A DNA stretch of 28,868 nucleotides from Bacillota bacterium (GTDB lineage Bacteria; Bacillota; Clostridia; Lachnospirales; Bianqueaceae): the NCBI GenBank assembly GCA_017474705.1, contig JAFVHC010000391.1, positions 1 through 28,868 of the forward strand, in the 5' to 3' direction. Position 1 is the stretch's first letter. Every line of letters starts with the position of its first letter. The notes under the pieces are model-generated. The model did no database searches. It was not told the origin of the DNA and saw only the letters and a list, made by a program, of their open reading frames with translations. The translations under genes and the position numbers were made by a program. Below, piece by piece: positions 1 to 7,906 of this stretch.

Positions 1-31
1 TGAGGGTATATAGGGACTCCCCTTTTATTTT

Positions 32-922
32 TTAGAATCCTCTGTTTTTCAACCAATCAGCGGCTATCTCCGCCCACATGACTGTGTGCGGGAAGTAGGG
101 TGAGTCGGGATCTTTGCCATCGTAGAGGGCTGCGCCATGCGGGCCGTCCTCGAAGGTGTGGATCTCATAGGGGATGCCACGGTTGGCCAGTTCCATGCAA
201 TAGGTCAGCGCATTGCGTGGGTCATCCTTGTGCGTCTGGAAGACGAAAGTCGGAGGACCGTCGAACCGCAGGTTGCGGATCGGATCCGACTGCGCGATCT
301 TCTGCTGTTCCGCAGAATCGTAAACGCCAGGGCCGCCTTTCAGGCCGCTGGAGGAGAAAGCTCCGTAGAGCACCAGGGCGGCATCGGGACGGGAAGAGAC
401 CTTGCCTTCAGCGCAGGGAGCTTCGGGATCCCCATAATCGAAATGGGTGGCGACGTAGCTGGTGGTCATACCGCCGGCGGAGAACCCGCCGATCGCGATG
501 TGATCCGGGTCGATGTCCAGTTCTTCCGCATGAGCTCTGAGATAGCGGATCGCGGCCAGACCATCTTCACCGGCCTCCTGGCGGGCATCCATGCCCTCAG
601 CGATCCCGGAGTTCACATGATAATCCAGAATAGCAGCGTTGATGCCTTTCTCGTGGAAGAACTCAGCCACAGGTTTGCCTTCGTTGGAAGACTTGAACAT
701 GAATCCGCCGCCGGGGCATACGATGAAGATGCCTCTTTTTTCTTCCTGGATCGGCAGCAGGATCAGCTGGGAAGTAAACTTTTCAGTCTTGCGCAGCGGG
801 ATGATCGGCCAGTGATCTGCTTCCGCCTGTTGCAATAAAACTTTCCATTTTTCCTCACGGTCCCGGATCAGCCAGGACCAGTCCATATCCGTATAATCCG
901 GTTTTTTCTTCTCTTCTGCCAT
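32..922 (-). CDS. alpha/beta hydrolase (acyl/xylan esterase-like)
   Basis: A 296-aa serine hydrolase of the alpha/beta fold, probably a carboxylesterase that removes acyl groups from a carbohydrate or a small ester. An oxyanion-hole motif CPGGGF lies at residues 69-74. The nucleophile elbow GFSAGG puts the catalytic serine at about S148. Candidate acid and base are D233/D234 (THKDDP) and H262 (GPHG). There is no signal peptide, so it is cytoplasmic. It is the last gene of the minus-strand operon symporter-GH2-isomerase-hydrolase, 49 bp after the isomerase gene. The context suggests deacylation of an imported sugar, but the substrate cannot be read from sequence. The start is the ATG at 922, preceded by an AAAGGAAC-like site. 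Confidence 0.85.
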   Translation of the reverse strand: MAEEKKKPDYTDMDWSWLIRDREEKWKVLLQQAEADHWPIIPLRKTEKFTSQLILLPIQEEKRGIFIVCPGGGFMFKSSNEGKPVAEFFHEKGINAAILDYHVNSGIAEGMDARQEAGEDGLAAIRYLRAHAEELDIDPDHIAIGGFSAGGMTTSYVATHFDYGDPEAPCAEGKVSSRPDAALVLYGAFSSSGLKGGPGVYDSAEQQKIAQSDPIRNLRFDGPPTFVFQTHKDDPRNALTYCMELANRGIPYEIHTFEDGPHGAALYDGKDPDSPYFPHTVMWAEIAADWLKNRGF

Positions 923-971
923 GATGGTTCCTTTCTGTAAGAGTGTTCACCGAACAACATTCATAACACGA

Positions 972-1838
972 TTATAGCATGTCCGGACGAGAAGCGTCAA
1001 TTTTATGCAGCCATTTGGAGCTGAGTTCCAGGCTTTCGACCGGATCTTTGTGGATCCAGTTCTTGTGGCTTTCCAGGATCACGGAGGTGACGCCGTTGTC
1101 GGACGCGATCTGCCATAACTGCTCCAGATCCATGTTGCCTGTACCCAGTTCCACGCTGTCCGCCTTCAGGATCGGCGTCATGGAAGGACCGTTCTGGCGG
1201 AAACCGCGGTCGGTCACATGCCAAAGCTTCATGCGGGATCCCAGACGCTGCATCCACTGTGCGGCATCCGCGCCTCCATCGGTACACCAATAGCTGTCGA
1301 ATTCGAATCCGACGAGAGCCGGATCGGTCTCCTGCAGCAGGATGTCGATAGCACGGCTCCCTTCATTCGTGCGCAGCCATTCCACGTTGTGATTGTGGTA
1401 GAGCAGGGAGACTCCGTCCTGCCGCAGGCGGGCACCCGCGGCGTTCAGATCTGCGGCCAGTCCGCGGACCGTTTCCGCATCCTGATAATCGAATCGATAC
1501 ATGCCCGTGATGACGACCGTGTTCGTCCCGAAACTCTGGGCTTCCTGGATCACCGTCTGCGGCTCCCGCTTCAGAGTTCCGAGATCGGCGTGAAGACTTA
1601 CGACGCCAAGTCCGGTTTCCTTCAGCAAGCCGTGCCAGTCAAGACTGCCGCCTTTTCCGGTCGGCATACCGGCCACCCGTGTCATCATACGGACCATCAG
1701 GGAGCTGGGGTGGATCATGAAGCGGTTCAGCTCCAAACCGTCATAACCGGCGGCTTTGATCCGCTGCAAGGTCGCAAGCGCCTGTTCAGGTTTGCCCGTC
1801 ACGGTCCCGAGCATGATCTGCTGTACGTAGGTTTTCAT
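972..1838 (-). CDS. sugar phosphate isomerase/epimerase family protein (TIM barrel)
   Basis: A 288-aa protein of the xylose-isomerase-like TIM-barrel superfamily (AP endonuclease family 2 fold). Likely metal-site residues are spread as the family expects: H148/H150 (LYHNHN), E179/D181 (FEFDSYW), H207 (LWHVTD) and E256 (ILESH). Members are isomerases, epimerases or, in more recently described cases, keto-glycoside-cleaving enzymes, so the reaction is not fixed by family. The ATG overlaps the end of the upstream GH2 gene by 4 bp, which implies translational coupling and a role in handling the sugar released by GH2. There is no signal peptide. The family call is strong and the substrate unknown. 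Confidence 0.85.
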   Translation of the reverse strand: MKTYVQQIMLGTVTGKPEQALATLQRIKAAGYDGLELNRFMIHPSSLMVRMMTRVAGMPTGKGGSLDWHGLLKETGLGVVSLHADLGTLKREPQTVIQEAQSFGTNTVVITGMYRFDYQDAETVRGLAADLNAAGARLRQDGVSLLYHNHNVEWLRTNEGSRAIDILLQETDPALVGFEFDSYWCTDGGADAAQWMQRLGSRMKLWHVTDRGFRQNGPSMTPILKADSVELGTGNMDLEQLWQIASDNGVTSVILESHKNWIHKDPVESLELSSKWLHKIDASRPDML

Positions 1839-4015
1839 TTTTTGATCCCCTGCAAGATGCGGTTCAACTGCTTTACGGATTCTTCATCGGCGCCGCCTTG
1901 TTTCAGAAGGCTCAGCATGGTCATGCGGGCAAGCATCTGCTGCAGGACGGGATTGTCCTTCACGGCATCGGCCACGTCACCCCGAGAAGCAGAAGCTTTG
2001 GCCATCATGGCTTCGACGATGGGACCGGCCTGCGGATGCTGTTTGATCTCGCCCAAAGTATCCTGGACAGAGAAGCAGGTGGGGTCGATCTCTTCAGAAT
2101 CGAACCAGTTGGCGACGGAGGAACCGGTGTTGAAAATATAGTCCTTGTTAGGCTCATCGACACGGCGGATGACCATTTCATCCGCTGCTGGACCGGCACA
2201 AACACGGATCCGGTGCTCGCCGACCAGCGGGATCTCGAAGCGGAACACCGTGCTGCCTTCCTGCGTGCCGACCCGTGTGTCGTCCACATACAGGGACACT
2301 TCCGGCTGGTTGGAATAGACCTTGATCTCCGTAGTATCTTCGCAGCGGTCCACGTAGCGCTTGCCACAGAGATGCGCGAAAGGTTCGGCCTTGTTCCAGG
2401 CTGCTTTGTACAGATAGAAAGCGTCTTTGCGCAGCAGACGGTCGAAGGTCACCAAACCTTTCTGGTTCTCGCCGTGCTTGCCGCCCTCATCACGCCCGTC
2501 GGCGGCGAAGTCGAACAGATTCCATACGTGTGTAGCCCAGAGATAGGGGCGGGCTTCGATCATGCGCAGCATGTGCTCATGATAGAGCGCCTGGTAATCC
2601 TCAGTATAATCGCCCTTTTCCGGATGAGAAGAATGGAATGCCGGGTTGGCATCCGCGCCGTACTCGGAAAAACCGATCACACGGTCCGGATATTTGGCAT
2701 GGTAGGCATCGAAAAACTCGTCGGTCTGTTCCAGATCACCCACATACCAGCCGAAGTACAGGTTATAGCTGTTGATGTCCGGGATCTCCAGGATCGGGCT
2801 GTCGATCTCCAACATGAAGACATCGGCCATGGTGGTAAGGCGGGTCGGGTCCATCTTGTGGCAGAGGTCGTTGAGCAGTCTGTGGTTCTCCAGCAGGTCT
2901 TCATCGACGGCGCTGGCCGCGGTGATCTCGTTGGACAGGCCCCAGACGGCGATGCAGGGGTGATTGTAGCACTGGGTAATCAGTTCACGCATTTGATCGA
3001 GAGTGTTCTGGCGGCCGTTCGGCATATGTTTGGTGATATAGGGGATCTCCGCCCAGACGACGATGCCGTTTTCATCGCACAGATCATAGAACTCCTGCGC
3101 ATGCTGATAATGGGCCAGGCGCAGGGTATTGGCGCCAAGTTCCCGGATGATGGTCATGTCCTCGATATGATCTTCCAGGGACAGGGCATTGCCCTTGCCC
3201 TTACGGTCCTGGTGCCGGCTGACACCGCGCAGCGGATAACTGCGGCCGTTCAGGAAGAAGCCTTTTTCCGGATCGCAGGCGAAGACGCGGCAGCCGAACC
3301 GTGTGGAGACCTGATCGCCGGAGGGCAGGACGGCCGTTGCAGTGTACAGGAAAGGATCCTCCAGACCATCCCACAGATGTACGTCCTCGATATCGAACTC
3401 GGCAGTGCGCTCGACGGTCTGGCATACACCGTTTACAGTAATATCCACGGAAGCCGCATTGTGCCAGGTCTCTACGGTGACATGGGCTTTCTTCTGTGCC
3501 AGATCCACGATGGGCGTCACCTTGATGGCCGGCGTGCCATCTTTGAGCAGTTCAAAGTGCTCTTCAGGAACGGAGATCAGGCGGACAGCGCGGTACAGGC
3601 CGCCGTAGAAGGTGAAGTCCGCCTTTTGCGGGTAAACCACATCGTTGTCTTCATTGCTGACGGAGACCGCCAAGATATTATGATCGGCGGCCAGATGATC
3701 GGTCAGGTCTGCACGGAAGGTGGAGAAACCTCCGTCATGGGTGGCCAGGAGCTGCCCGTTCAGGTAGACAGAGCTGCGCATCGCGGCGCCGTTGATCTCC
3801 AGGAAAACGCGGGGTCCTTCCAGTTCTTCCGGAGCCAGTGCCCGCACATACCAGCAGGTCCCGCGGTGGTAGTCATTGCCGCCGTCCTGCCCGTCTTCTG
3901 CGTTCCAGGTATGGGGCAGGGTGACCGGCGTTTCCGCCGTCTGCATGGCTTCGTCCACGGTGACAGCGTCCTTTAAAAACAGCCAGCCTTCAGTTAAAGT
4001 TGCGATCTTACGCAT
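1835..4015 (-). CDS. glycoside hydrolase family 2 (beta-galactosidase/beta-glucuronidase type)
   Basis: A 726-aa GH2 retaining glycosidase. Order: N-terminal jelly-roll sugar-binding domain, immunoglobulin-like domain, then the TIM barrel. The acid/base is E363 in WGLSNEI and the probable nucleophile is E451 in GFSEYGAD. The barrel is followed by a beta domain (around 560-625) and a helical tail of about 100 residues rich in Met, Ala and Gln that is not part of the core fold. There is no signal peptide, so it should act on imported oligosaccharide. It lies 18 bp downstream of the GPH symporter gene and overlaps the isomerase gene. Beta-galactosidase is the usual activity for this architecture, but beta-glucuronidase or beta-mannosidase cannot be excluded. 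Confidence 0.9.
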   Translation of the reverse strand: MRKIATLTEGWLFLKDAVTVDEAMQTAETPVTLPHTWNAEDGQDGGNDYHRGTCWYVRALAPEELEGPRVFLEINGAAMRSSVYLNGQLLATHDGGFSTFRADLTDHLAADHNILAVSVSNEDNDVVYPQKADFTFYGGLYRAVRLISVPEEHFELLKDGTPAIKVTPIVDLAQKKAHVTVETWHNAASVDITVNGVCQTVERTAEFDIEDVHLWDGLEDPFLYTATAVLPSGDQVSTRFGCRVFACDPEKGFFLNGRSYPLRGVSRHQDRKGKGNALSLEDHIEDMTIIRELGANTLRLAHYQHAQEFYDLCDENGIVVWAEIPYITKHMPNGRQNTLDQMRELITQCYNHPCIAVWGLSNEITAASAVDEDLLENHRLLNDLCHKMDPTRLTTMADVFMLEIDSPILEIPDINSYNLYFGWYVGDLEQTDEFFDAYHAKYPDRVIGFSEYGADANPAFHSSHPEKGDYTEDYQALYHEHMLRMIEARPYLWATHVWNLFDFAADGRDEGGKHGENQKGLVTFDRLLRKDAFYLYKAAWNKAEPFAHLCGKRYVDRCEDTTEIKVYSNQPEVSLYVDDTRVGTQEGSTVFRFEIPLVGEHRIRVCAGPAADEMVIRRVDEPNKDYIFNTGSSVANWFDSEEIDPTCFSVQDTLGEIKQHPQAGPIVEAMMAKASASRGDVADAVKDNPVLQQMLARMTMLSLLKQGGADEESVKQLNRILQGIKK

Positions 4016-4033
4016 AGGTGGACCTCCTTTGGG

Positions 4034-5551
4034 TCAAGCCTGTTCTTCTTTCAGAACGGCTTTCTTTTCTTCGATACGTTTTTGTACTTCGACCATTTCT
4101 GCCTTGTTCAGTTTGCAGCCGCGCATCGCCAGCAGCGTGCAGATCCAGCCGAAGATCGCCAGACCGTAGCGCAGGAACATGGTCACTGCGAAAATCGCGG
4201 TGGTGGGCTTGTCGCCGGGCTGCGGCATGGTGGTAGTATAGCCGATCAGAGCGACACAGGCTGTCGCGATCAGTGCGGAGAAGGAGGAAACGATCTTGTC
4301 CACCAGACTGTAGGTGCCGGAGACGACGGCGGGGATATATTTGCCGGAACGATCCAGTTCATAGTCGATGACGTCCGCCATGAATGCGGTCCCGGCGGTG
4401 GTGCCGGCCATCATGAAGCCGTTGCCCACCAGGGTCAGCAGGATGTAGAGGACCATGGGGATGCCCAGCTTTGCGATCGTGTGGGTGCCGACGGTGCACC
4501 AGGTGATGGTGAAGAAGAGGATCATCGCCAGGTTGGCGTAGATGCAGTACCTTGCCCAGGCAACGATGGATTCTTTGTTGCCATGCTTGCCGCAGTAGCG
4601 GGCACCCAGGATCGCGAAGATGATGGAGGGGAACATGCCACCAACGGACAGATAGGTTGCGATCGTCATGTTACCGATCAGGATACCGGAGAGCATGGTG
4701 CCGACGATGGCGGCGCCGCCGGCCTGTTGCGCGATCTTGTCGGAAGAGGCAGCGATGATATAGGCCTGCAGGGGCTTGTTCTTGGAAAGGACCGCCCACA
4801 TATCCTTCCATTTCAGACGCTCGTCAGACTTGTTGGTACCGCGGAAATTCTCCGGCTTGTCAAAGGCGCTGACGCCGATGCAGGCCAGGATGACGCCCAG
4901 CAGGGAGACCAGTACGGTGACGGTGCCCGCCGCGGTCAGATAACTTTGGTTGTAGTTGAAGATCTGTTCACCGGCTTCATTGAGAGCAGGTGCACCGAAG
5001 CGCGGCAGGAGTACAGTGTTGAGGATGATGGTGAAGGCCATCGGTACGATGTAGTTGAAGACCGTGTTCCAGACGCCGACGGTCGGACGCTGTTTCGGGT
5101 CGTTGGTGAGCAGGGCGGGGATGGTCTGCGCTGTCATATTGACGATCGTATAACCGATGACGTACAGCATGTAGGTGACCAGGAACATGCCGATGCCGAA
5201 GCCTTTGCTGGAGGTCCAGGAGAAAAGGGCCATGATGCCGATGGACTGGATCAGCCAGCCGAGCAGCAGCAGGGGACGGATCTTGCCCCAGCGGGTGTTC
5301 ATGCGGTCGTACAGGAAGGCCAGCAGCGGATCAGTGATGGCGTCAAAGATACGGGTGAAAGTCAGCAGGCCGCCGACGATCAATGTGGAGATGCCGAAGC
5401 CGATACTTGCGGCGTAGGAAGCCTGACCGATCAGGATGTAGACGGCCATGCCGTTCAGTGCGTTGCAGGCGACCAGGATGATCTGCCAGAGTTTGGCGCG
5501 GCGGTACTGTACGCCGTCCAGTTCGCTTTGAGATACTTTGTTCTTTGCCAT
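4034..5551 (-). CDS. GPH-family sugar:cation symporter (MFS transporter)
   Basis: A 505-aa integral membrane protein of the glycoside-pentoside-hexuronide:cation symporter family, predicted to have about 12 transmembrane helices. The loop motif DRMNTRWGKIRP matches the GPH version of the MFS signature between helices 2 and 3. It imports a glycoside, pentoside or hexuronide with Na+ or H+. I chose the ATG at 5551 over one 13 codons upstream because a GGAAAGGA site lies about 7 nt before it. It is the first gene of the minus-strand operon and therefore probably imports the substrate of the downstream GH2, isomerase and esterase. The C-terminus is a charged cytoplasmic helix (EVQKRIEEKK). Confidence 0.9.
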   Translation of the reverse strand: MAKNKVSQSELDGVQYRRAKLWQIILVACNALNGMAVYILIGQASYAASIGFGISTLIVGGLLTFTRIFDAITDPLLAFLYDRMNTRWGKIRPLLLLGWLIQSIGIMALFSWTSSKGFGIGMFLVTYMLYVIGYTIVNMTAQTIPALLTNDPKQRPTVGVWNTVFNYIVPMAFTIILNTVLLPRFGAPALNEAGEQIFNYNQSYLTAAGTVTVLVSLLGVILACIGVSAFDKPENFRGTNKSDERLKWKDMWAVLSKNKPLQAYIIAASSDKIAQQAGGAAIVGTMLSGILIGNMTIATYLSVGGMFPSIIFAILGARYCGKHGNKESIVAWARYCIYANLAMILFFTITWCTVGTHTIAKLGIPMVLYILLTLVGNGFMMAGTTAGTAFMADVIDYELDRSGKYIPAVVSGTYSLVDKIVSSFSALIATACVALIGYTTTMPQPGDKPTTAIFAVTMFLRYGLAIFGWICTLLAMRGCKLNKAEMVEVQKRIEEKKAVLKEEQA

Positions 5552-5600
5552 GACAGGAGTTCCTTTCCAGAGTTTGAGGGTACGATACACTGTTGATTCT

Positions 5601-5634
5601 ATTGTATAAGATCCCTGAAAACAGGCAAAGTCAA
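5601..5634 (-). promoter_or_regulatory. putative promoter of the symporter-GH2 operon
   Basis: Read on the minus strand, TTGACT (5634-5629) precedes TTATACAAT (5609-5601). The spacer is 18-20 bp depending on the register chosen for the -10, longer than the 17 bp optimum. A stretched spacer fits an activator-dependent promoter, which the divergent AraC regulator could provide. That is inference. Confidence 0.35.
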
Positions 5635-5670
5635 TATTTCGGAAAAAATGATAAAAATTCGGGCAATATA

Positions 5671-5699
5671 TTTTAATTTAGACAATAAAATGATACAAT
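5671..5699 (+). promoter_or_regulatory. putative promoter of the AraC-family regulator
   Basis: TACAAT at 5694-5699 is a reasonable -10. The hexamer 17 bp upstream (TTTTAA, 5671-5676) is a poor -35. The region is strongly A+T rich and contains four CAATA pentamers (starting 5632, 5664, 5683, 5696) that could be part of regulator binding sites in the 180-bp divergent intergenic region. Confidence 0.35.
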
Positions 5700-5731
5700 A
5701 AGAGGGAAATGTATAGGAGAGGAGGCGTCGC

Positions 5732-6982
5732 ATGGTACAGGAACTGAAATTCTGGGAATCCGTGATCCCGCCGGAGGAGAAATTCTACGTCTGGTGTTAT
5801 GATGAAGAGGGCATCCTGCAGTCCACGTCCTGCCCGGAAGACATGCGGACGCTCTTGGATCAGGCCTTCCACTTGCTTGAGGGCTATCAGAAAGCGCGGT
5901 CATCCATGGAACCGGTGCCGGTCCTCATTGGATCATCTTTGGGCATGCAGTGGGCGGTCACCTATGAAAAAGAGCATGGTCATGACCTTATGTATGTGAT
6001 GGGACCGGTCTTCTATACGCTGCCCACCGCCTCGCAGATCCGTCAGGTGATGCGTCATTCTTCCTGGCGCACAGAAGATATCCGATGGGAAAACGAAATG
6101 ATCCGCCGCCTGGAGGAGATGCCGGTCCTGCCTTTCGCGATCTTCGTGCGCTATGTGCTGTTGGTACATAATGTATTGCATGGAACGCAGCTGGGATTGG
6201 AAGCCGTGCTGGTCAAAGATACCGTTGACAGTTCCAAACAGCCGATGCTGGAGCGGCAGCGGGACCGGGGCCAGGTGTATCAGGCAGAACAGGCCATGCT
6301 GCGCATGGTGCGCGAGGGAAATATCAGTTATCATTCCGTATTGCAAAACAGTATGAAGTTGAGTCCCGGCGTGCCCGTGCAAGGAACTGACCCCTTGCGG
6401 CAGATGAAGACGAGCATCGTCGTTTTCGCCACGCTGGTCAGCCGGGCTGCCATCGAGGGCGGTTTATCGCCGGACGTCGCCTATCCCCTTGGTGACTCGT
6501 ATATACAGGCGGCGGAGGATTGCCGTGATTCCGGAGAACTGACGGCCATGGCGAATACCATGTATCACGATTTTATCTATCGGGTGCATCAACTGCGGCA
6601 GGATCCGCGGTATTCCCGCACGATCCAGCGCTGCTGCGACTTGATCGAACTCAGCCTGGAACGGGAGATCTCTTTGCGGGATCTGGCGCAGCTTGCCGGG
6701 TACTCGGAGTATTATCTTTCGGAAAAATTCAAGAAAGAGACTGGGTTGTCGGTGAACCGGTATATCCAGCAGGCACGCATCGACCGTGCCAAAGTACTCC
6801 TGGAATCCACAAATAAAAGCATCAGAGAGATCGCGGAGCAGCTGACTTTCAGTTCCGTCAACTACTTCATCCGCGTCTTTCGGGAAACCACAGGTCAGAC
6901 GCCGACGCAGTATCGCAGAGAAATGATGAAAGAAAAGATTTTGGAGAGTGGATCGTATGAAGATCGAGATCATTCGCTTTAA
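5732..6982 (+). CDS. AraC-family transcriptional regulator
   Basis: A 416-aa regulator. Residues about 1-290 form a ligand-sensing region I cannot assign to a named domain. Residues about 300-405 form the AraC double helix-turn-helix: first HTH around ISLRDLAQLAGYSEYYLSEKFKKE, second around KSIREIAEQLTFSSVNYFIRVF, ending in the family signature FRETTGQTPTQYR. A strong GGAGAGGAGG site precedes the ATG. It is divergent from the symporter-GH2-isomerase-hydrolase operon, 180 bp away, the classical layout for an AraC regulator controlling a sugar operon. The inducer is unknown. The downstream acetyltransferase pseudogene overlaps its 3' end. Confidence 0.9.
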   Translation: MVQELKFWESVIPPEEKFYVWCYDEEGILQSTSCPEDMRTLLDQAFHLLEGYQKARSSMEPVPVLIGSSLGMQWAVTYEKEHGHDLMYVMGPVFYTLPTASQIRQVMRHSSWRTEDIRWENEMIRRLEEMPVLPFAIFVRYVLLVHNVLHGTQLGLEAVLVKDTVDSSKQPMLERQRDRGQVYQAEQAMLRMVREGNISYHSVLQNSMKLSPGVPVQGTDPLRQMKTSIVVFATLVSRAAIEGGLSPDVAYPLGDSYIQAAEDCRDSGELTAMANTMYHDFIYRVHQLRQDPRYSRTIQRCCDLIELSLEREISLRDLAQLAGYSEYYLSEKFKKETGLSVNRYIQQARIDRAKVLLESTNKSIREIAEQLTFSSVNYFIRVFRETTGQTPTQYRREMMKEKILESGSYEDRDHSL

Positions 6983-7423
6983 AGAAAGCGATATCGACAC
7001 TGTTTATGCAATACAACAGATGGCATACAAGCCTTTGTATGAGAAATATCATGATGATGGATCGAACCCATATATGGAATCGAAGGAACAGTGCTTCGCA
7101 AATATATGCGGGCCGGCACGACTGGTTATCTGTTCGTTCTGGATGGCACGGCCGTCGGAGCGGTCCGGATCAATATCGATGATGCAGACAAAAGCGGGCG
7201 AGTCTCTGCCTTAGGTGTTTTGCCGCAATACCAAGGCAGGGGCATCGCGCAGGAGGCTTTGCTGGAGATCGAAAGAATGCACCATGAAGTCGAAAGATGG
7301 TTTCTTGATACCATACAGGAAGAGGCGGGCAATTGTCATCTGTACGAGAAGATCGGATACAAAAAGAGCGGTCGGACAGAAGTGATCAATGAAAGAATGA
7401 CGTTGGTGTTTTATGAAAAATAA
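6957..7423 (+). pseudogene. GNAT-family N-acetyltransferase, frameshifted
   Basis: Two overlapping frames together encode one complete GNAT protein of about 155 aa. The first (ATG 6957, with GGAG about 10 nt upstream) reads MKIEIIRFKESDIDTVY and continues to ESKEQ near 7091. The other frame then continues VLRKYMRAGTTGYLFVLDG to the stop at 7423. It contains the acetyl-CoA loop QYQGRGIA (matching Q/RxxGxG/A) and a C-terminal LYEKIGYK motif. Restoring one G near 7090 (CAGTG to CAGGTG) joins the halves. The gene overlaps the 3' end of the AraC gene. The shift may be a recent natural mutation or a consensus error. The substrate is unknown. Confidence 0.8.
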
Positions 7424-7450
7424 GGCTGTGCGGGCAAGATCCCTGGATCA

Positions 7451-7845
7451 GATCGTATATGATCAAGGGCTTTACGGTCTATATTCATGATCTTCAATTT
7501 CAGAACGTAGGCATATCAGCAGATTACGTTCTATACTTCATAAGTCATTTTCAGCACGTAGCTTCTGAGGCCGAATTACGTTTTGATGAGAGCCCCGCTA
7601 TTTTCGGAACGTAAGGACCTTGGATAATTACGTTTTGCTTGCGAGATTTGTAATCTGGAACGTAATGAATGCGCTCAGTTTACGTTCCAATACGTGAGAT
7701 TTTATATTCGCGACGTACATCTGCAGTTTGACTACGTTCTGTTTTTTCGAAGGTTGGATCTGAAACGTAAAGAGTATGTCGATATTACTGTCTGGAAAAA
7801 ATAGGACCCGATCTGAAACGTAATCGATTGCGACACAGATCGTTT
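7451..7845. repeat. phased array of alternating inverted ACGT-core boxes (8 units, 16 sites)
   Basis: Boxes resembling GAACGTAA start at 7451, 7503, 7554, 7607, 7658, 7711, 7763 and 7816 (steps of 51-53 bp). Their reverse complement, TTACGTTC, starts at 7472, 7524, 7576, 7628, 7680, 7732, 7785 and 7838 (52,52,52,52,52,53,53). Within a unit the boxes are 21-22 bp apart (two helical turns), and between units 30-31 bp (three turns), so all sites face one side of the helix. The first and the last two units are degenerate. Sequence between boxes is not conserved. The array fills the convergent gap between the acetyltransferase pseudogene and the pmbA terminator, so it is not placed as an operator of either neighbour. 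The function is unknown; a protein-binding array or a multi-hairpin transcript are the main options. Confidence 0.85.
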
Positions 7846-7866
7846 GGGACAGTTTGACCAATAAAA

Positions 7867-7900
7867 ACAAGGCCTGCTAAGACAGCAGGCCTTGTCTTTT
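7867..7900. terminator. bidirectional intrinsic terminator
   Basis: A 12-bp perfect stem (7867-7878 with 7884-7895, ACAAGGCCTGCT) has a 5-nt loop. A T-rich tract follows on the plus strand (CTTTTT) and an A-tract precedes it (AAAAA, T-tract on the minus strand). It ends the pmbA transcript on the minus strand and could end any plus-strand transcript through the repeat array. Confidence 0.9.
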
Positions 7901-7906
7901 TGTCTT

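Noticed and set aside
1..31. Terminator after the alpha/beta hydrolase gene
   Set aside because: Only 31 bp are available; there is a GGGACTCCCC inverted stretch but no convincing stem followed by a T-tract on the minus strand.
1898..3976. Long plus-strand open frame opposite the GH2 gene
   Set aside because: Antisense shadow caused by codon bias; the minus-strand protein has complete GH2 motifs.
4082..5596. Long plus-strand open frame opposite the symporter gene
   Set aside because: Antisense shadow; the translation is low-complexity Asp/Gly/His/Gln-rich and has no domain.
5632..5700. CAATA pentamers as a defined AraC operator
   Set aside because: Four copies exist but spacings (32, 19, 13) are irregular and the region is A/T rich, so this is not enough to call an operator.
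7398..7405. Additional in-phase ACGT core before the array
   Set aside because: It lies within the acetyltransferase coding sequence, matches only the ACGT core and has no partner box about 21 bp later.
7451..7845. CRISPR array
   Set aside because: The repeated unit is only 8 bp and alternates in orientation; units are 52 bp apart with two boxes each, and no cas gene is nearby.
7628..7870. 80-aa minus-strand open frame inside the array
   Set aside because: No ribosome binding site, no recognisable domain, and its codons simply read through the repeated boxes.
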